Shown here: piece after piece, positions 11,701 to 26,300 of the stretch
How positions within the stretch are numbered: position 1 is the stretch's first letter
Layout of the letters: each line of letters opens with the position of its first letter
Assembly (NCBI RefSeq): GCF_001640805.2
Contig: NC_066853.1
Span: 25,622,378-25,686,377, forward strand
Direction of reading: 5' to 3'
DNA length: 64,000 nt
Source of the DNA: Lates calcarifer
Lineage: Eukaryota; Chordata; Actinopteri; Centropomidae
Translations under genes and position numbers: made by a program
Notes under the pieces: generated by a model
Told to the model about the DNA's origin: nothing
Database searches by the model: none
The model's input: the letters and a program-made list of their open reading frames with translations, nothing else

Positions 11701-14298
11701 GGGAAGGAAATGCATTTATCTCATTTGTTAAACCTCAAGGATGCACACAGTGCATTTGGTGAGTAACTCTGAATATAACAAGGCTTTTAACATACTGTTT
11801 AGTGTTCCTCCTTTGTTTTCTGCCAAAGGGTCAAAGTTGATGCTAGCTTCAGGATTAATGTGCTTTATTTTACTTAGCAGTTGGCAAGCAAGACACAAGA
11901 ACTTACTGACTTAGTGGTTTCCATAGAAAGGAATTGGGGAAACCAGATTTCCTCAGCCACAAGCTCTATATACATACATACATACATTTTCTATGCCCCC
12001 CAAAAAAGACTGGAGTGGGGGTAGGTAACAAATCTGATTACTGACCTGTTGATCATAGATTTTATTGTAACCTGCATAGTCTGATCTCTCCTAGTAACTG
12101 GTTTTATAGATATAGAAGCTGCGTGCACTGTTCTGCACTACTCATCAATTGCACCACTAGAATTCCAAATTCTAATTTTATTTATTTAGTATACATCTGG
12201 ATTAAGTCTCATGGAGCAAAAGTTGTGTCAGGCTCTACTTTTTTGCCAGATGACACCCCTGCTGCACCAACACAGTGGAGTCACTGAAGTGAATGAGGGA
12301 GCTGTGCTCTTTTGATGCAGTGCCAATTTTGGTCTGATGACAGCCTTGTGACATGAAGTGTCTTTAAGGCTTCAGCTCTATTTTTGTGTATTGGATTATG
12401 AGTGCTTTCATTTATCTTTTATCTTCATTTCTGAGCTGTTTGAAGACTCCACATAGAAATGAGAGTGCAGGTACTAACAATTTGGTGGAGCAAGATACTG
12501 GGATGGCAGAATTTCCTGATTTCCCAAAAGATGGTCTTGTGCTTCCTAAAGTAAAGGAGATAGGGAAGTTACTTTCATCAGCTCCTCCTGGGACATTCAC
12601 ATGTTTCTAAGAGGTGAATCCCAAACATCCCAGACATCATTAGCTTGCATAGCCCACAGTGTAGATGTGTGATTTGTGTCAGTTGTACCATCGCTTTGTG
12701 TCGACCTTGATAATCCTCTGCTGTCAGCCTGCTTCCTCTCTCCGTGCACGTTTACACTGTCAGTAAATTACAGGTATTGTGGAGGCCTTAAAGCCTTCAT
12801 TCTGTGTGGCAGTCAACACACACACTGACCAATGTGTTCCACTGTGTGAAGTAGTCTCATTAATTACTTTTAGTCTTTCCTTAGGCCTCCTTTGGCATGT
12901 CCTGACCACTGCATACTTGGAACACCCCACAAGACCTGCTGTTTTGGAGATGCTCTGACCGCATCGTCTCACCATCATTATCTGACTTAATGTTGTGGCT
13001 GATTAGTGTACATGAAAATGTAAAGTTGAAATTTTAAATGATACTCAGCCTCCACCATCTCTCTCTCTCTCCCTCTCCCCAGACAGTAGCAAATTAAATC
13101 TTCCTAATCCTCTAATGATTTTACCGCATTAAACAGGAAACTCTTTAATCAGGTATAACCAAACAGAATTCTTTGTGTTTATTTTGCAGCAGCCTGGTGC
13201 TTGTTGTGTAGGAATAAATCAAAGTAACCACAGTGCATCTGGCATGTGTAATTACACTTTGACAGTATGCGTCAGTCAGATTAGAGTGCGCAGATCGAAC
13301 AGGTACCTACAGCCTTCAGATGGCTTTAAGGTAATTAATCAACTGAAACTGAAGGCCTTCATGCAGCATGCAAACTGCTGTGGTGACAGATGTTTATGTA
13401 TTATGTATTAATTTATTCCACCTTCCTTGATTTGTTCTGTACATTAGATGTGTCTGTGAGATTTTTTTTTGTAGTTGTGTTTTCACCTGTTAAATTGATC
13501 AACATCACACGCATTCAAGTTACCGTAGGAATCCTGTCCAATATGGACAGGATCACATTCAGTGCCCTCACAGGAAGTAGTATCTGTGTTGTCAGGTGGA
13601 AAGTAAAGGTGTTGAGGTGAGAGTGGTGGGCATGCAGCCCGGTTGACTTTTATGCAAGAGATCTGAGTTTGTGTCAGATCATAGATCACAGGACCCTGAA
13701 TCCTGGGTCTCTTGTACTGTTTGTCATTCTATATCATTCCCAGTCTTTTTTTTTCTCCTTGAATAATTAAGCTTTTGGCTGCCAGTCGATACACAGTCAA
13801 ACTCATTTTGTTTTCTGTGTTTGATTCAAGGATGAAAAGTTGTGTTCATTCTGTTCAGTCTGCATTCTGTTTCCTGCAATTAAGGTTTTTCCATGGCAGA
13901 TTACAGTAACTCTGTGGAGAGTTAATCACGGAATGTTTGAAGTAATGTATGTATGTAATGACAGTAAGTAGGAGTGGAGGGACACACTCACTATGACTTA
14001 TGTTCCTTTCACAGTGATGAAATGCTCGGTGCCATGCATCCCCAAGCCTTCTTCCTGCATCTTGTCCTCAGTTTTTGGTGCATTTGTCAAATCTATTACC
14101 CCAACCTACCCCATTTCTTCCCTGGGTCCTTAATCCAGTTTCTCATTCCCAATCTTACAACAGCAATTAAGCTCTTGGCTGCCAGGGTGTTTGAGCTAAT
14201 GTTGCATAATCGTGTTGCTAATGGGCTCCTGCTTCATTCATAAGGCTGGTACACACCAGGAGGAAAGGAGAGACCAATACAGAGAAAGAGAGAGAGAG

Positions 14299-14369
<71 letters not shown>

Positions 14370-17300
14370 ATTACTGTGAGGAAAGCTTTTTGTGGGGAGG
14401 ACAGGCTCTCCCAGTGTTAAGCAGGGTTACTTATCCTGAATAAATGACCAACATAAGCTTTGATTTCTTCATAAAAAGGCTGCACTTCTTCAGTAACACC
14501 CTGCTTCAAAGTAATACATTAATACACCCACATCCCCACTGGGAGCACCCATCGAACACGCAGTGACCTGCTAGAAGGGGTGTGGAGGGGGGCAGATTTC
14601 CAATTTATTTTATTAATTCAATTAATCGGTTTTCTTGGCCCCTGATCTACTAGTGAATTTCACTCAGGGTACAGTCCAACACACACATGGCTGGATTAAC
14701 ATGTTAGAGTTCCCCAAGGGAAACATTTGCTGCTGGGCCCCTATCCAAGATCCCCCAACACCAGCATCAGCACCACGTACGCACTGAGCATGTCATCTGT
14801 GCCTTTAATTTCTCCTTTAGTGCAGTACACAAAGCTTCAGAATTTGCAGTCATACCACTTATTCATTCTCAGTCCTGGGGTCTCTGAAGGAGAAACATGT
14901 GTTTGAGACACATATACTAATAATGCAGAAACCAAAAATAAACGAGGATCTCGAGGGCTCAGGAATATATGGGTTATCCCTATATAAAGATGATTGTAAG
15001 CACTGACAGAGATGAAGGGTCCACAAATTTTAGCAGAGGTCACCACCACTGAAAAGAATAGAAGATCTGGCAAATTTCTAAATGCTACATGGCATGTATG
15101 TATGGAGAAGGATCAGATGATTGGCATGTTGGTAGGTGAGACAGAAAAGGCAGGAACTGAAATGTCTGCAGAGATGATTGAATAGAATGATGAATCAGAT
15201 GTAGATGTGTGTGAGGATGAAGTGGCAGTCATGACAGTTCAACACTGACTACACGCTGAAAGATGAAGTTAAGTGAAGCTCCTTTGGGCGGTCATCTCCA
15301 GGCCACACATGGGCCCAAATGGTGTTGCAGTAACAGTATGTGGTATAATGATTGACACAGGTTGACACTGAATTTTGATTATGATGTAAGAAAAAAATGG
15401 TCACCATGTGGGGGCCTGAGGATGAATGCTCGTATGGCCTTGAACTGATCTTGACTCAAACCACCCACTTTGATCCCATTTGCAACCAACTTGTTCATAA
15501 TTTACAGATTTAACAAGGTGTAGTTTTTGTTTCTAAACTGAATAAATATTCAAATGTCAACCTCTCACTATCTTATATGGGGCCCACATGGATATGTGAT
15601 ATGTTGGTTGAGACACTGTTTAATAGGTCTTCAGAATCTGCTTGCTTGCCTCTCTGGTTTGTGATTGGTGGCGTCCTCCTAAAGCACACTACAGCTGCTG
15701 AGACTTCATAACATGTGATGATGCAACATGCAATGTAATGTGTTTGTGTAAAAGTGATGTTGTTGGTCTTTGTTAATTAGGTTTCTGTCAGGGTGGCATT
15801 TCACAGCAGATGGTGTACTGTATGTGTGTGTGAGAGAGGAAGGAACTTGTGTCTCAAGTTTCATGAACGTTTATTTTATTATTTATAGAACATGCCTTTC
15901 GGTGTTTCTTGGTGTGTGGGTGTGACAGTGTATTTTTGGGTAATGTCAGTTTGTGTGTTACTTGAATGTGCATTTGTGTCTCAAGGTGTTGGTGTGTGTA
16001 TTAAGTTAGAGGGTGTTAATATTCTGTGTGTAATGTTCATATGTTCAATATGAGCAGAGAGACAATAGTAGACAAAGTGTGTTAGTGTGTGTTGTGCAGT
16101 GTAGTTATTGAGTGCAGTTACATTCTGTTCTTTGTCAGAGCTAATAACATGGCACTAACGTTCACAGGAAGTAGAGTCAGCTGCTTGTGGCTTGTTAACA
16201 CGTCAGTCTGCCTGGAAAATAGAGCAAAAAAAAAAAAACAGCAGGTGTGTTCTCATTAATCAGTAGCATTTCATTCTGATTGTTAAGTGTGTCTTTATGT
16301 CTGGAACAGTCCACAGCTAGGTGGTAAGTAGAGAGCCTGTCAGTATTGATTAATATTATTAACAGGTTGGACCCTGGTTTTTAGGACTGGGGTCAAACCA
16401 GCACCATCAATCCACTTTAAAATGTTAAATGTTGAAAAGTGTCTTTTGTATGATAACACCAACCACGTTTCCTGGTATTACATACAATGCCAAAAATGCT
16501 GGGAACCTACTAATCCTAGAACCCCACTAGTTGTGTGGCTATGAGTATGAAAAAATATCATCCAGAATTCTAATCAGAGGTATCACCTCAGTGGTCCATA
16601 ATTGCTACAGTGGCTTCCATGTATAACAATTCATGATCTACACAGATGAGTAATGTTGTCTAGAATGCTCCAGAAACCTTTAACTAAACACTGCTCATGT
16701 GGCCTTTATACTTGGAAATATCTTGTGTGCAGTTTTTGTCTGATGCTATAGGAAGAGTGTTCAAACTGTTGAGGGTTGATGCTTTCACTGTCTGTGTGTG
16801 ACTGCTGCTCTGCATGTATTATTCATTAGTGCTTCCTGTTCATTCTAAGACCAGAATGCATCATCAGCTGATAATAGATAAATCTGCAGTACAGCTGTCA
16901 TATTGCCATATGACAAGTCATTGACAAACCAAGCTAACATCATGCTGTGTTTTAATATAGTGAATTGAGCTTCACTTTCCTCTAGGTCCTTTCCAGTCAG
17001 CACCACATCTCCGCACTCCTCTTGTCCTCTTTTATTCTGTCATTCTCTCCATTCTTTTTTATCTGTCTGTGTCCTCTATATCCCTCCTGTCAGGTTCTTC
17101 AAATTGAAAGTTTTTATTTTTCTGAAGATGCTAGAGGTTAGAGAAACACTTTGCTGTCCACAGAGGAGAAAAACTAAGACATTGGAAAGATGAGGTGTTC
17201 TCATGTATTTTTAAATTCTTTTAGAAAACAAGCCTTCATCTGCAGTACAATTGTGAAAAAAAGGCTGTATGTAGTGTTATATTGTAAAACTCCTTTTTCA

Positions 17301-20300
17301 TGGTACAAAGAACCTCTGCAGAACCAAGCTCATATAGTTTTATATAGAAATGTGTTGGCTGTGAGGATCACTGGTGATTAATGATTCTTGATGGGGTTGA
17401 AAATGCAAGATGTATCTCCCAAATCAGCCACTTTCAATCATTCAGTGTGAAAAAAGCTTAATTAACAAAGAGGAAATTCCATCTGTGGGATTCTAAGACG
17501 TTATGACAACATACAAACGTATCCGTTACGTATGTACGTACGTAATACGTATGTGATAACATCCAGCTGATCAATGAGGAATGATGCTACCTCCAGAGGG
17601 TCAGACTCATTCTTCCAATAAACTTTTCACGTTACAATTTGATACCGACCAAAATACTCAAATGACTGAAAGTGTGTTTTACTTTGAGTTGAATTTAGAG
17701 CTTAATATTATATGAAAATATTTCCTCAGTGTTTGTCTGTATTTCTGCTGAAAAGTCACCAACTGTCTGTTGAAGCTCTTTTAACCACATGGCCTGCAGC
17801 TCACTTTCAGCCAATCAGAGGACTGTGTGATTGGCGCCATGCAGAGTGTAATCTCTGTGTCACAGTGCTATGGATTACCTTAAGGGTTACGCTAGAAAAG
17901 AACTAGCTACCACCACCTCGGCTCAAGGATGGCCCTCAGGCTCGCATGTGATCGGCCTCCCTAATCCCCCACAGCCATGAATGAACGCTGGAGATAAATG
18001 GCATCAGCTATCTGTGAGCGCCAGACCAGTCATATTATCAACTGAACCTCCTCCATGCCAACTGAGCAGTCGCCATTGGTTGATGAAGACTGTGAAATGT
18101 GGCTGAAAGCCAGAAAAAGCTAAAGTGGACCTTGCAAACATTTTTTTTTTTTTTTTTTTGTCAAAAGTAACTGTTTCTTGTTGTTGTTCTGATGCTATTC
18201 GGTCCTTATGGAGCTGTCAGAAGACGTCTACAGCTAACATAGTTTACACACACACTCATGCACACACACAGCTGACAGAGCACTTGTTCTCCTTTCAGCC
18301 TTCTCAGAGAGACATCTCCATATTTAATTTACTGTTTGATGCCCCCAAAAACCAAAACCCACGTCTTGCAGAGCTCAGCACTGGAAATAAGATGCTGAAA
18401 CTGCTGTCAGGTTCTCGTTCAGAAATATAACAGCTATAACACAACTGAAACATGCCACTGATACATTTAGCCACATGTCATTTGTACAGCAAATTAGATG
18501 TGGTTTCCCTCATTAAAGTGTGTGTTGTTAGTTATTAGCATGAATGGAGCTGTGATATAAAACCAATGATGACCAATGATATGTTTTATGGCTTAGCTGT
18601 AAATACATTCATTTCCCTTCTTTGGTTTGTCTTATGTCTCAGTCCCTTTTTCTATGCTTCCATATGGTCGACAGCCATGGCCACAAGCATTATGTTTTCA
18701 GGTTGTCTGTATGTATGTATATATGTACATCTGTATGTCTGTGTGCATTTGCATGAATATCTGTGTGATATCTCAGGAACACCTTGAGGGAATTTCTCTA
18801 AACTTGGTCTCACTTTGCTTCACTTGGACTCAAGAATGAAGCGATTAGATTTTAGTGGTCAAAGGTCAGAGGTCACAGAGGTCACAGAAAAACTCAAGAC
18901 TTCATACTCTAATTCTGATAAAAATTGCATCTGTTCATCATCAGACTGACGTGTTTGGATAACTGATGTGAATGATGACAATCAACCAACCCTGACCAGA
19001 CTGATTAAATACCTGATGAAGATGACACAAGCTTTTACAACTAATAGTTTCTCAAATGTTGTTGAAAACCTTGAGTTTACCTTGAAAATAAAAATAAACC
19101 CAAACATTTTAAAGTGGTAGAGCCTACTACATCTAAGACCTCTCCCTGTACTGAACATACAGAGGTCAAACTGATCCATCTCTTCAACTTATGGGGGCTT
19201 TAACGACAAACATTTCCCAAAATCTGGATTGTTTTTTTTTATCAGGCATAAAATTAGACTGTCTAACCATGATATTAGTGATGAGGTAAGACACTCTTCA
19301 TCATTACATGTGCCTCAGTAAATCCCCCTCCACCTCTGCTCTCTCTGTCTTTTTGATTCAAGCAGCAATGAGGTAATAATAACAATAACAGCCAGTCAGG
19401 GCAATAAAAACAGAACATGGTAGTGCGACATTTGAAATACTAAATAATCACTATGTATTAATAAAGTAAGAACTGCATCTGTTTCTCCTTCTCTTTGTTT
19501 CTCTCCCTTTCTCTTGTTTCATGTAATTAGAACAAGTCAGCCATCATGTCTGACATCCACAACTAATTGCCATGTCACTTTGCTCATTTGGCTTAGCTGC
19601 ACTGCAGCATATATGTGTGTGTGTGTGCGTGTATTTAGCCTCTTTTCTAATTGTTTTCTCTGCTGTTTTCTGTCTCAGGTCTGATCACAACAACCTCCAG
19701 GAAACTGGACCGCGAACAACAAACCGAGCATGTTTTAGAGGTGAGGACATAGTGTGTGTGTGTGTGTGTGCGTGTGTGTGTGTGCGCGCGTGTGTGTGCG
19801 CGCGTGTGTGTGTGTGTGTGCGCGCGCGCATGTGTGTGTGCATGCGTGTGTGTGCGTTCATGCGTGTGCAAAGCAAAGGGCTTGACACACAATAGGTGAT
19901 AGAGGACAAACACAGAATACCTCAGTGTGCTGGTGGCAGCAGAGGGTAGACCATGGACACAGCTCTGAGCGGTTTTTAGCTCTACTGCTGAACCTGGACC
20001 TGAAAACTAACATCCTTGCTTTGAAGCAAGACTTTCATAAAGATATGAATAATTTCATTGATAACGTCCCTTACTTGGAAAGCATGGCATTCACTTTCTA
20101 TTCTGTTTGATTCTGAGAGTTTTGTACATGAGCAATGATGCAACAGTTAGCCCACATCGCTTTAGTCTGCTGTGTGAACATAAGTCAGTTTTAATTAAAT
20201 GAATTTCACACTGGGAGTCTGCATGGTCAGAGCAGGTGTCTCATATTTAGAGCTGGATATTAAATAGATGACATTTTTGGTACTGACCAAGATATGTCCT

Positions 20301-23300
20301 GTACTATGTTGTGTACTGAAAGTGGACATTGAAGAGCTTTGCAGGCAGGTGCTAATTTCATTCAGTGTTCCACCAGTTTTTTACGTGATGTAATGTCATG
20401 ATCTTAAACAGTTAGTTGTGTTTAGACGAACATTCAGCATGTGAAATTTTGTATTTGCAAGTGATACTTTACATTTTGACAAAATGATGAGCTTGAGTCC
20501 CGAGCTTTCACCTGTGTCACAATGTTTTTATCTAGATACAGAGTTCAGGCACTGTGACTGTGACTATAACTATAAAACTGCGGTCACATGATAACGTTTG
20601 GCTGTATATGGTGGTACAAGGGTTGGATGATGAGAATCCCATCCAGAGCCTAAGACCAGGATGGATGCTGTAAATTCAACTGGGATCACCAGAAACACCC
20701 CAGTAGGACTTTTTGTATTAGACTGTCAGAGCAGGCAAAATTTTCATAATTCCTAAAAAAATGTTGAAGGATACCCAGTCATTCTACTGAACAGAGGACT
20801 CACAGGGATGCTGTACTGATGTTCTTTGCTTTGGTAATGAGTGGAGCACAGTTCAAGGAACAAATCACCTCTTCCATTTTCTCTAGTCCTCTACGCACAC
20901 ACACACACACACACACACAGAGCACTCAGTGCTACCCCATCTGCTTTTGGCTTTCCTCTATGGATGCTGGTCTGTGTGCATTGATCTCTATTAGATAATA
21001 ATGGGAACCTGTCTCGACTCTGCTCCACCCTGATTCAAGATAAATTGTACCACTGGTTTCCTTGTGTCTTGTACAGTTCAGTGTGTGAAGACTGTGTTCC
21101 TGTCCTGCACATGTTCTGTGTGCTGACACATATTTTACATACATATACATATTCATACTACAGTATGTCAAGAGGTATATACTTTGTACTTTATATAAAC
21201 CTCTTACTACTGGTTTTTGACAATTCTACAAAACCAGAGATTGGAGTACTGGACTTGTTTGTGCCTCAGTTCAGCATCTGTTTCCATGAGGGATGGCTGC
21301 CTTTCACAGGACTGAAGGCTAGTATAATAAAAAGTGCACAGCGCACTGGAACTGCCGAAAAAAAGGTACACTGTAAACTAACAGAGTTTTTATTAATGTG
21401 GCATTTCACATTAATACATGATGGAGGATAAGCACGGTATCTGTGCTGATAGATTTAATGGCTACTGATGATCACTTAAGACAAGCACCTGGTAAAGACA
21501 ACTTATCTGAGGACCCAAACTCACCATCAGATGTGGACAGTTTCTAATGGCTGTTGAAATACAGAATAGACCAACTGTATTGGCAAAATTTGTTGTAATC
21601 ATCACACAACACACAGCAGAGTGCTTCAGTTATGGCTGCTAGTGTTAACTCTACAACAAATACAAGATGAACTGTAAATATTCTAGAAGCAGCACATTTG
21701 ACACATTTGTAATCAGATTGTTTTTTTTTTTAACTGACATCTTCAAAGGCACTTTTCACTTTTCAGAAGTGTTTGTGTGAGAAAGCTGAGCCTTTTGTTG
21801 TGTTGATTATGACACTGCTATGTCCTCATTATTTTCACTCATTTTTTATTTTGATTAATCTACTGATAATTTGGTATAATGTGAGAAATATGGTGGCACA
21901 GTGGTACAGTGGTTAGCACTGTTGCCTCACAGCAAGAAGGTTCCAGTTTCGAGCCCTGGTTCTCCAGTTGCTTTTCTGTGTGGATGTTCTCTCTGTGTCT
22001 GTGTGGGTTCTCTCCGGGTTCTCCAGCTTCCTCACACAGTCCATAGACGTGCAGATTAACCAGTGACTCTAATTGCCTGTAAGTGTGAATATGAGTGTGA
22101 GTGGTTGTTTGTCTGTATGTGTTGGCCCTGTGATGGACTGGTGATCTGTCCAGAGTGTACCCTGCCTCTCAACCAGTGTCAGCTGGGATAGGCTCCAGCC
22201 CCCCGTGGCCATTAATGGATAAGCGGTATAGAATGGATGAATGTAAGAAATATGACAAACGCACACTATTAAATAAACTGATGTCTTTGCCTACTTTGTC
22301 TGTCAAGGAACCAAGTTCACTTGACACTGATCGGTGAAACAATTAGATTAAAGTATCAGAAAATGTAATTGAATAATTTTGTGTCAATCAAAAATCAATC
22401 AGTGTCATTATCTTGTCAGCTCTACAAAAGTTGTTGTTTCAGTTTGAGTTCTCAAGGACAGAGGGTGAGCAGCTGTGTAATGAAACATTGATTGATCGGC
22501 TGACACAAAACTGCATTTAAGAATGGATTTAATGGCTTTCCTCCTCCTTCAGTTAGAGCACACAGACTGCAGTCAAGTGTGCCTGGATGTCACATGTACT
22601 GTCATCAGTTATCTTTGTTAAATTTTATCTATTAATCAAATTATGAAATGAACTGAATTTGCCTCTGCTTTTTAATGGCCTCATTAACTGCTTTTTAAGT
22701 AACTGACAGGCCAAAAGACATTCTGTGGAGTGAAGGGGTTTTTAAATTTATACATCCAAGGTAGATAAACATGATGACTAGCACAGCAGTACACGCACAC
22801 ACAAACACAAACACAAAGATAAAAAGTCTTTGTTTATTAAAGACACTACTACATGTATTTGCCCTTCTCTTATTCATTGTTTCTCTTCTATGATTTTGTT
22901 TTCTACACCTCCTTTTGCCTTCCACAGCGGGCCAGGTTACCAGTTTTATTCTTTCTACACAAACACTGCAGCTCCTCCTCCATCAGGCAGCTTCTAAAAT
23001 GACAGATGGTATTCTTACATGAAGCCAGCCATGAGCAAAGGGGAAATGAACTATTGCTGCGTCTTAACTCTGTGACAAGCTGAAGAGTGATTGCACTTCA
23101 GTGAAATTAATAGAAATATGGGACAGTAGAGAAGAGTGTGCTTTGCAGCGCTCCCTGGTTAGCTCCACCTCTCAGTGATCACCGTCAGTATCAGTGTAGA
23201 AGTACAGAAACTTAATGAATTAGCTGTCAGAACAGAGGAAGACAGATTCTCTTCCTTTTCATCATATTAGTCAGAGATAGATGGAGAGTAGAATCAACAC

Positions 23301-26300
23301 AGACAGCTGAGAACACAGACAAGCAATACGGAATTTATTTATTATTCCCTTATTTATTTGTCCAAATAATTTGGTAAAATCTGTTATTTTCATCTGCTGA
23401 TTATCAATGATCAGATGGTAGTGAAATGTTCTAAGGTGATGTCCTCATTTGTCTTGTCCAACACCCAAGACATTCAGTTTACAATGATATAAAACAGAGG
23501 AAAGCAGAGGATCCTCACACTGAATGCTTGACATTCTGCTTAAAAAAGATTTAACTAATCGATTATCAAAAAATAGTTGCAGATTCCTCTCTGTCAGTCG
23601 ACCATTTGTCCTACCTTGAGTTAAATGAGAGAAAGCATTTTCCATCCATCCATCCATTAGCTACACCGCTTATGCCTTGAGAGTCGTGTGGGGGCTGGAA
23701 GCAACATTAATCAACATTGTGACGTGTTTTCAAACAAAAGTGTTTCCACCTGCTCTGAATGGCCACAGTTGAAGGCTGAAAGTCTGGCAACCTCCTCCTG
23801 GTTGCACCCACTTTGGCCATGAGTGCCACCGACGACTGCCACATCCTGGAAGGCTGTATGTGTATGTATTTGTGTGGAGTTTTTCACTCTGCTCTGCCCC
23901 TGCAGGTGTTGGTGTCAGATGGTGGTCCTAGTCCCAGACAGAGTACAGTGTGGGTGATGGTTCAGGTGCTGGATGAAAACGACAACAAGCCCACATTTCC
24001 TGAGAAGGTCTACCAGGTCAAACTTCCAGAGAGAGAGCGAAGGAAGAAGGGCGAGCCCATCTATCGGGTGTTCGCCTACGACCGCGATGACGGGCCCAAC
24101 AGCGACCTCTCCTACAGCATCGTGGATGGCAACGAGGACGGGAAGTTCTTCATCGATCCCAAGACAGCAGTGGTATCATCACGCAAGGCCTTCACTGCAG
24201 GCAGCTATGACATCTTGACTGTATGCAAACTTTCCTCAATTATTAAGCATGTCTGCTAGCATGTTTTATAGGATTTTTTTTTCTAGGATATTTTAGTGTA
24301 GTTAACAGCAAACATTTGAATAATCAGTGGCGTTGGAATGACTCTGGGGTTTTACATAATCTGTTGATACTGATGTAACAATTTCATTCCACATTGCATG
24401 TAAAGTACCCAAAAATATCCATACAGGTTTGTTCTTTGTTTTACTAAATGGAATTTCTGTGTGACCGGTTCTTTTGCTGCATTCTTTACAATCTAACCTC
24501 CATACTTTTCTCTTCAGATCAAAGCGACAGACAACGGACGTCCTCAGAGGTCCTCCACAGCTCGCCTGCACATCGAGTGGATCCGTCGGCCTCCTCCCTC
24601 GACTCTCCCACTGCTCTTTGATGAGCCATTCTACAATTTCACTGTCATGGAAAATGACAAGGTGGCTGAGATCGTGGGTGTGGTGTCCCTGCAGCAGAGC
24701 TCTGCCCCCTTGTGGTTTGACGTCACAGGTAAATTCCTCTGTAGGTGAGGATGATTGTCTGTCAGCCAGTGGAGGGCTTTGTTCAGTGTGAACAAGTGTG
24801 TGCCCACGCTCGGTGCATGGTGTGTGTAGGGCTGACAGTGTTGGTGTGTGTTGGTGTATATGAGGTGCAGCTCAGGTACTGTGGCCTCACTGCATGATCC
24901 GTTATGCTCTGCCCATCCCAGTCACCATGGCGACAGCTTCTCCAGCTGCCAGGTCTGTATGCCTTGCCCTATAGAGATCATATATGGACTGAATCCAAGA
25001 TAATACTGAAAGTATCCTCATGTTTGTTAGCCTGAGACTCCTTTTTAAAGGGACTATCCCTTTAAGAGATTTAGTGTTATTTATAAGTATTATGCATGAC
25101 TTATTTAGTTCCTTTTATAAAGTCTCTGCTTAGAGGAGGCACTGGCTCACTCTCAATAAAGAACATTCTGACAGATTTTAAAGCCAGTGTGACATTCCCC
25201 TATAAGTGGGAAATGCCCAACATGGCACACTTAAATCCCTTTGATCCATCAAAGTTCACTTTCACCCACTTGAAAGGCTTAACCAGATTATGTCATGCCC
25301 AGCGCACTAAGCTCAATTTATACGCATTATGTATGGTGATGATTCTGGTGTTGTAAAAGTGATTTAATAATTGTAATAATCAGTACTTTTGATTCTAAAT
25401 TCTATTAGTTTTTAACACCATTCAATACTACATGTACACTGACAGTTCCCTAGCCGTGATGCATGTGCTGTGGGCTCCAAGTCAGCCTGAACTAGGTGGA
25501 CTACAGCGACCAGGAAGGACTGCGGTACCCACAATGCACCATCCATCTTTCCTTTTGTTGTCACTGAGCAGTGACAGTCAGTGTGTATCCAGCTGGAGAT
25601 ACCTTCTGGCTCGTGCTTCTGGCTCTCCATAACACTGCCCTCCTCTTCTCTCTCTGTCTCTTAATGTCTGTGTCCATCTCTCTCTCTCTCTCTCTCTCTC
25701 ACTCTCTCTGTAAGCAATCTTCTTCACTTCTTCAATTCATGATTTCTTACTGTGTACACATGCTTTCTCTGAGGTCACAGCTATTACCTTTCTTTCTCAA
25801 ACATTTTATCTCTTTTTAAAACCCATATTCATGAGACAATATGAATTAACAACTGACAACAACAGACAAGCAAGCAAAAAAATAATAATCATAATAATAA
25901 ATTACAGCAGCACAAGAAAGAGAGCGGTGTATATTCATCCAGCCCTAAATGAAAGGAATGATTTCAGGCTTTTTTGTGACATTTTTGTTTTTCATAATTG
26001 GAGACTTTCAGGTTAAGGTCCTGTTATGTTTAAACTAAATCACTTGTTAAGATCAGAGGTAAAAACAAACCATGAGATGTGAACAGTGGCCACTCGTGGA
26101 AACAGTGTCACACTGCTCTTCCTTATCTTCTGAGACACATCACTCATTATTTGCACGATTACAAAAGCTCTGTGTTCAGGAAATGTTAACATATGTTTTT
26201 TAAGCATTTGAACAAATAACATTCAGATCATTTATCTTGCCTGTAATCAGTTTCATCTGGCAGGCTGTTCCAGATATGAAGAGAGTAGATGGTCAAAGCT

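Larger units (their letters stand above)
8716..19678 (+). other. fat3: 10.96-kb fat3 intron
   Basis: It contains a TG repeat just after the donor, a short TG tract at about 10510-10534, a Tc1-like fragment, a GA/GT compound repeat, a TACGTA palindrome, a possibly constrained block near 17,930-18,100 and a fish interspersed repeat near 18,762. A poly-T run lies at about 18140-18159. No coding sequence was recognised. Confidence 0.75.
19741..23905 (+). other. fat3: 4.2-kb fat3 intron
   Basis: It starts with the alternating TG/CG tract. It also holds a CA repeat (20895-20919), a full-length tRNA-like SINE and an inverted SINE 3' end near 23,640. The rest is unremarkable. Confidence 0.75.

Noticed and set aside
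19572..19913. Open frames of Val-Cys or His-Thr repeats on either strand (also near 5570, 28000, 54300 and 63450)
   Set aside because: They are translations of TG/CA microsatellites, not proteins.
21893..21970. A tRNA gene
   Set aside because: A-box and B-box-like sequences are present but no cloverleaf or intact anticodon arm is evident; it is the head of a SINE.
25432..25632. Short open frames on both strands near 25,400-25,640
   Set aside because: Overlapping frames on opposite strands without any recognisable domain; treated as chance.
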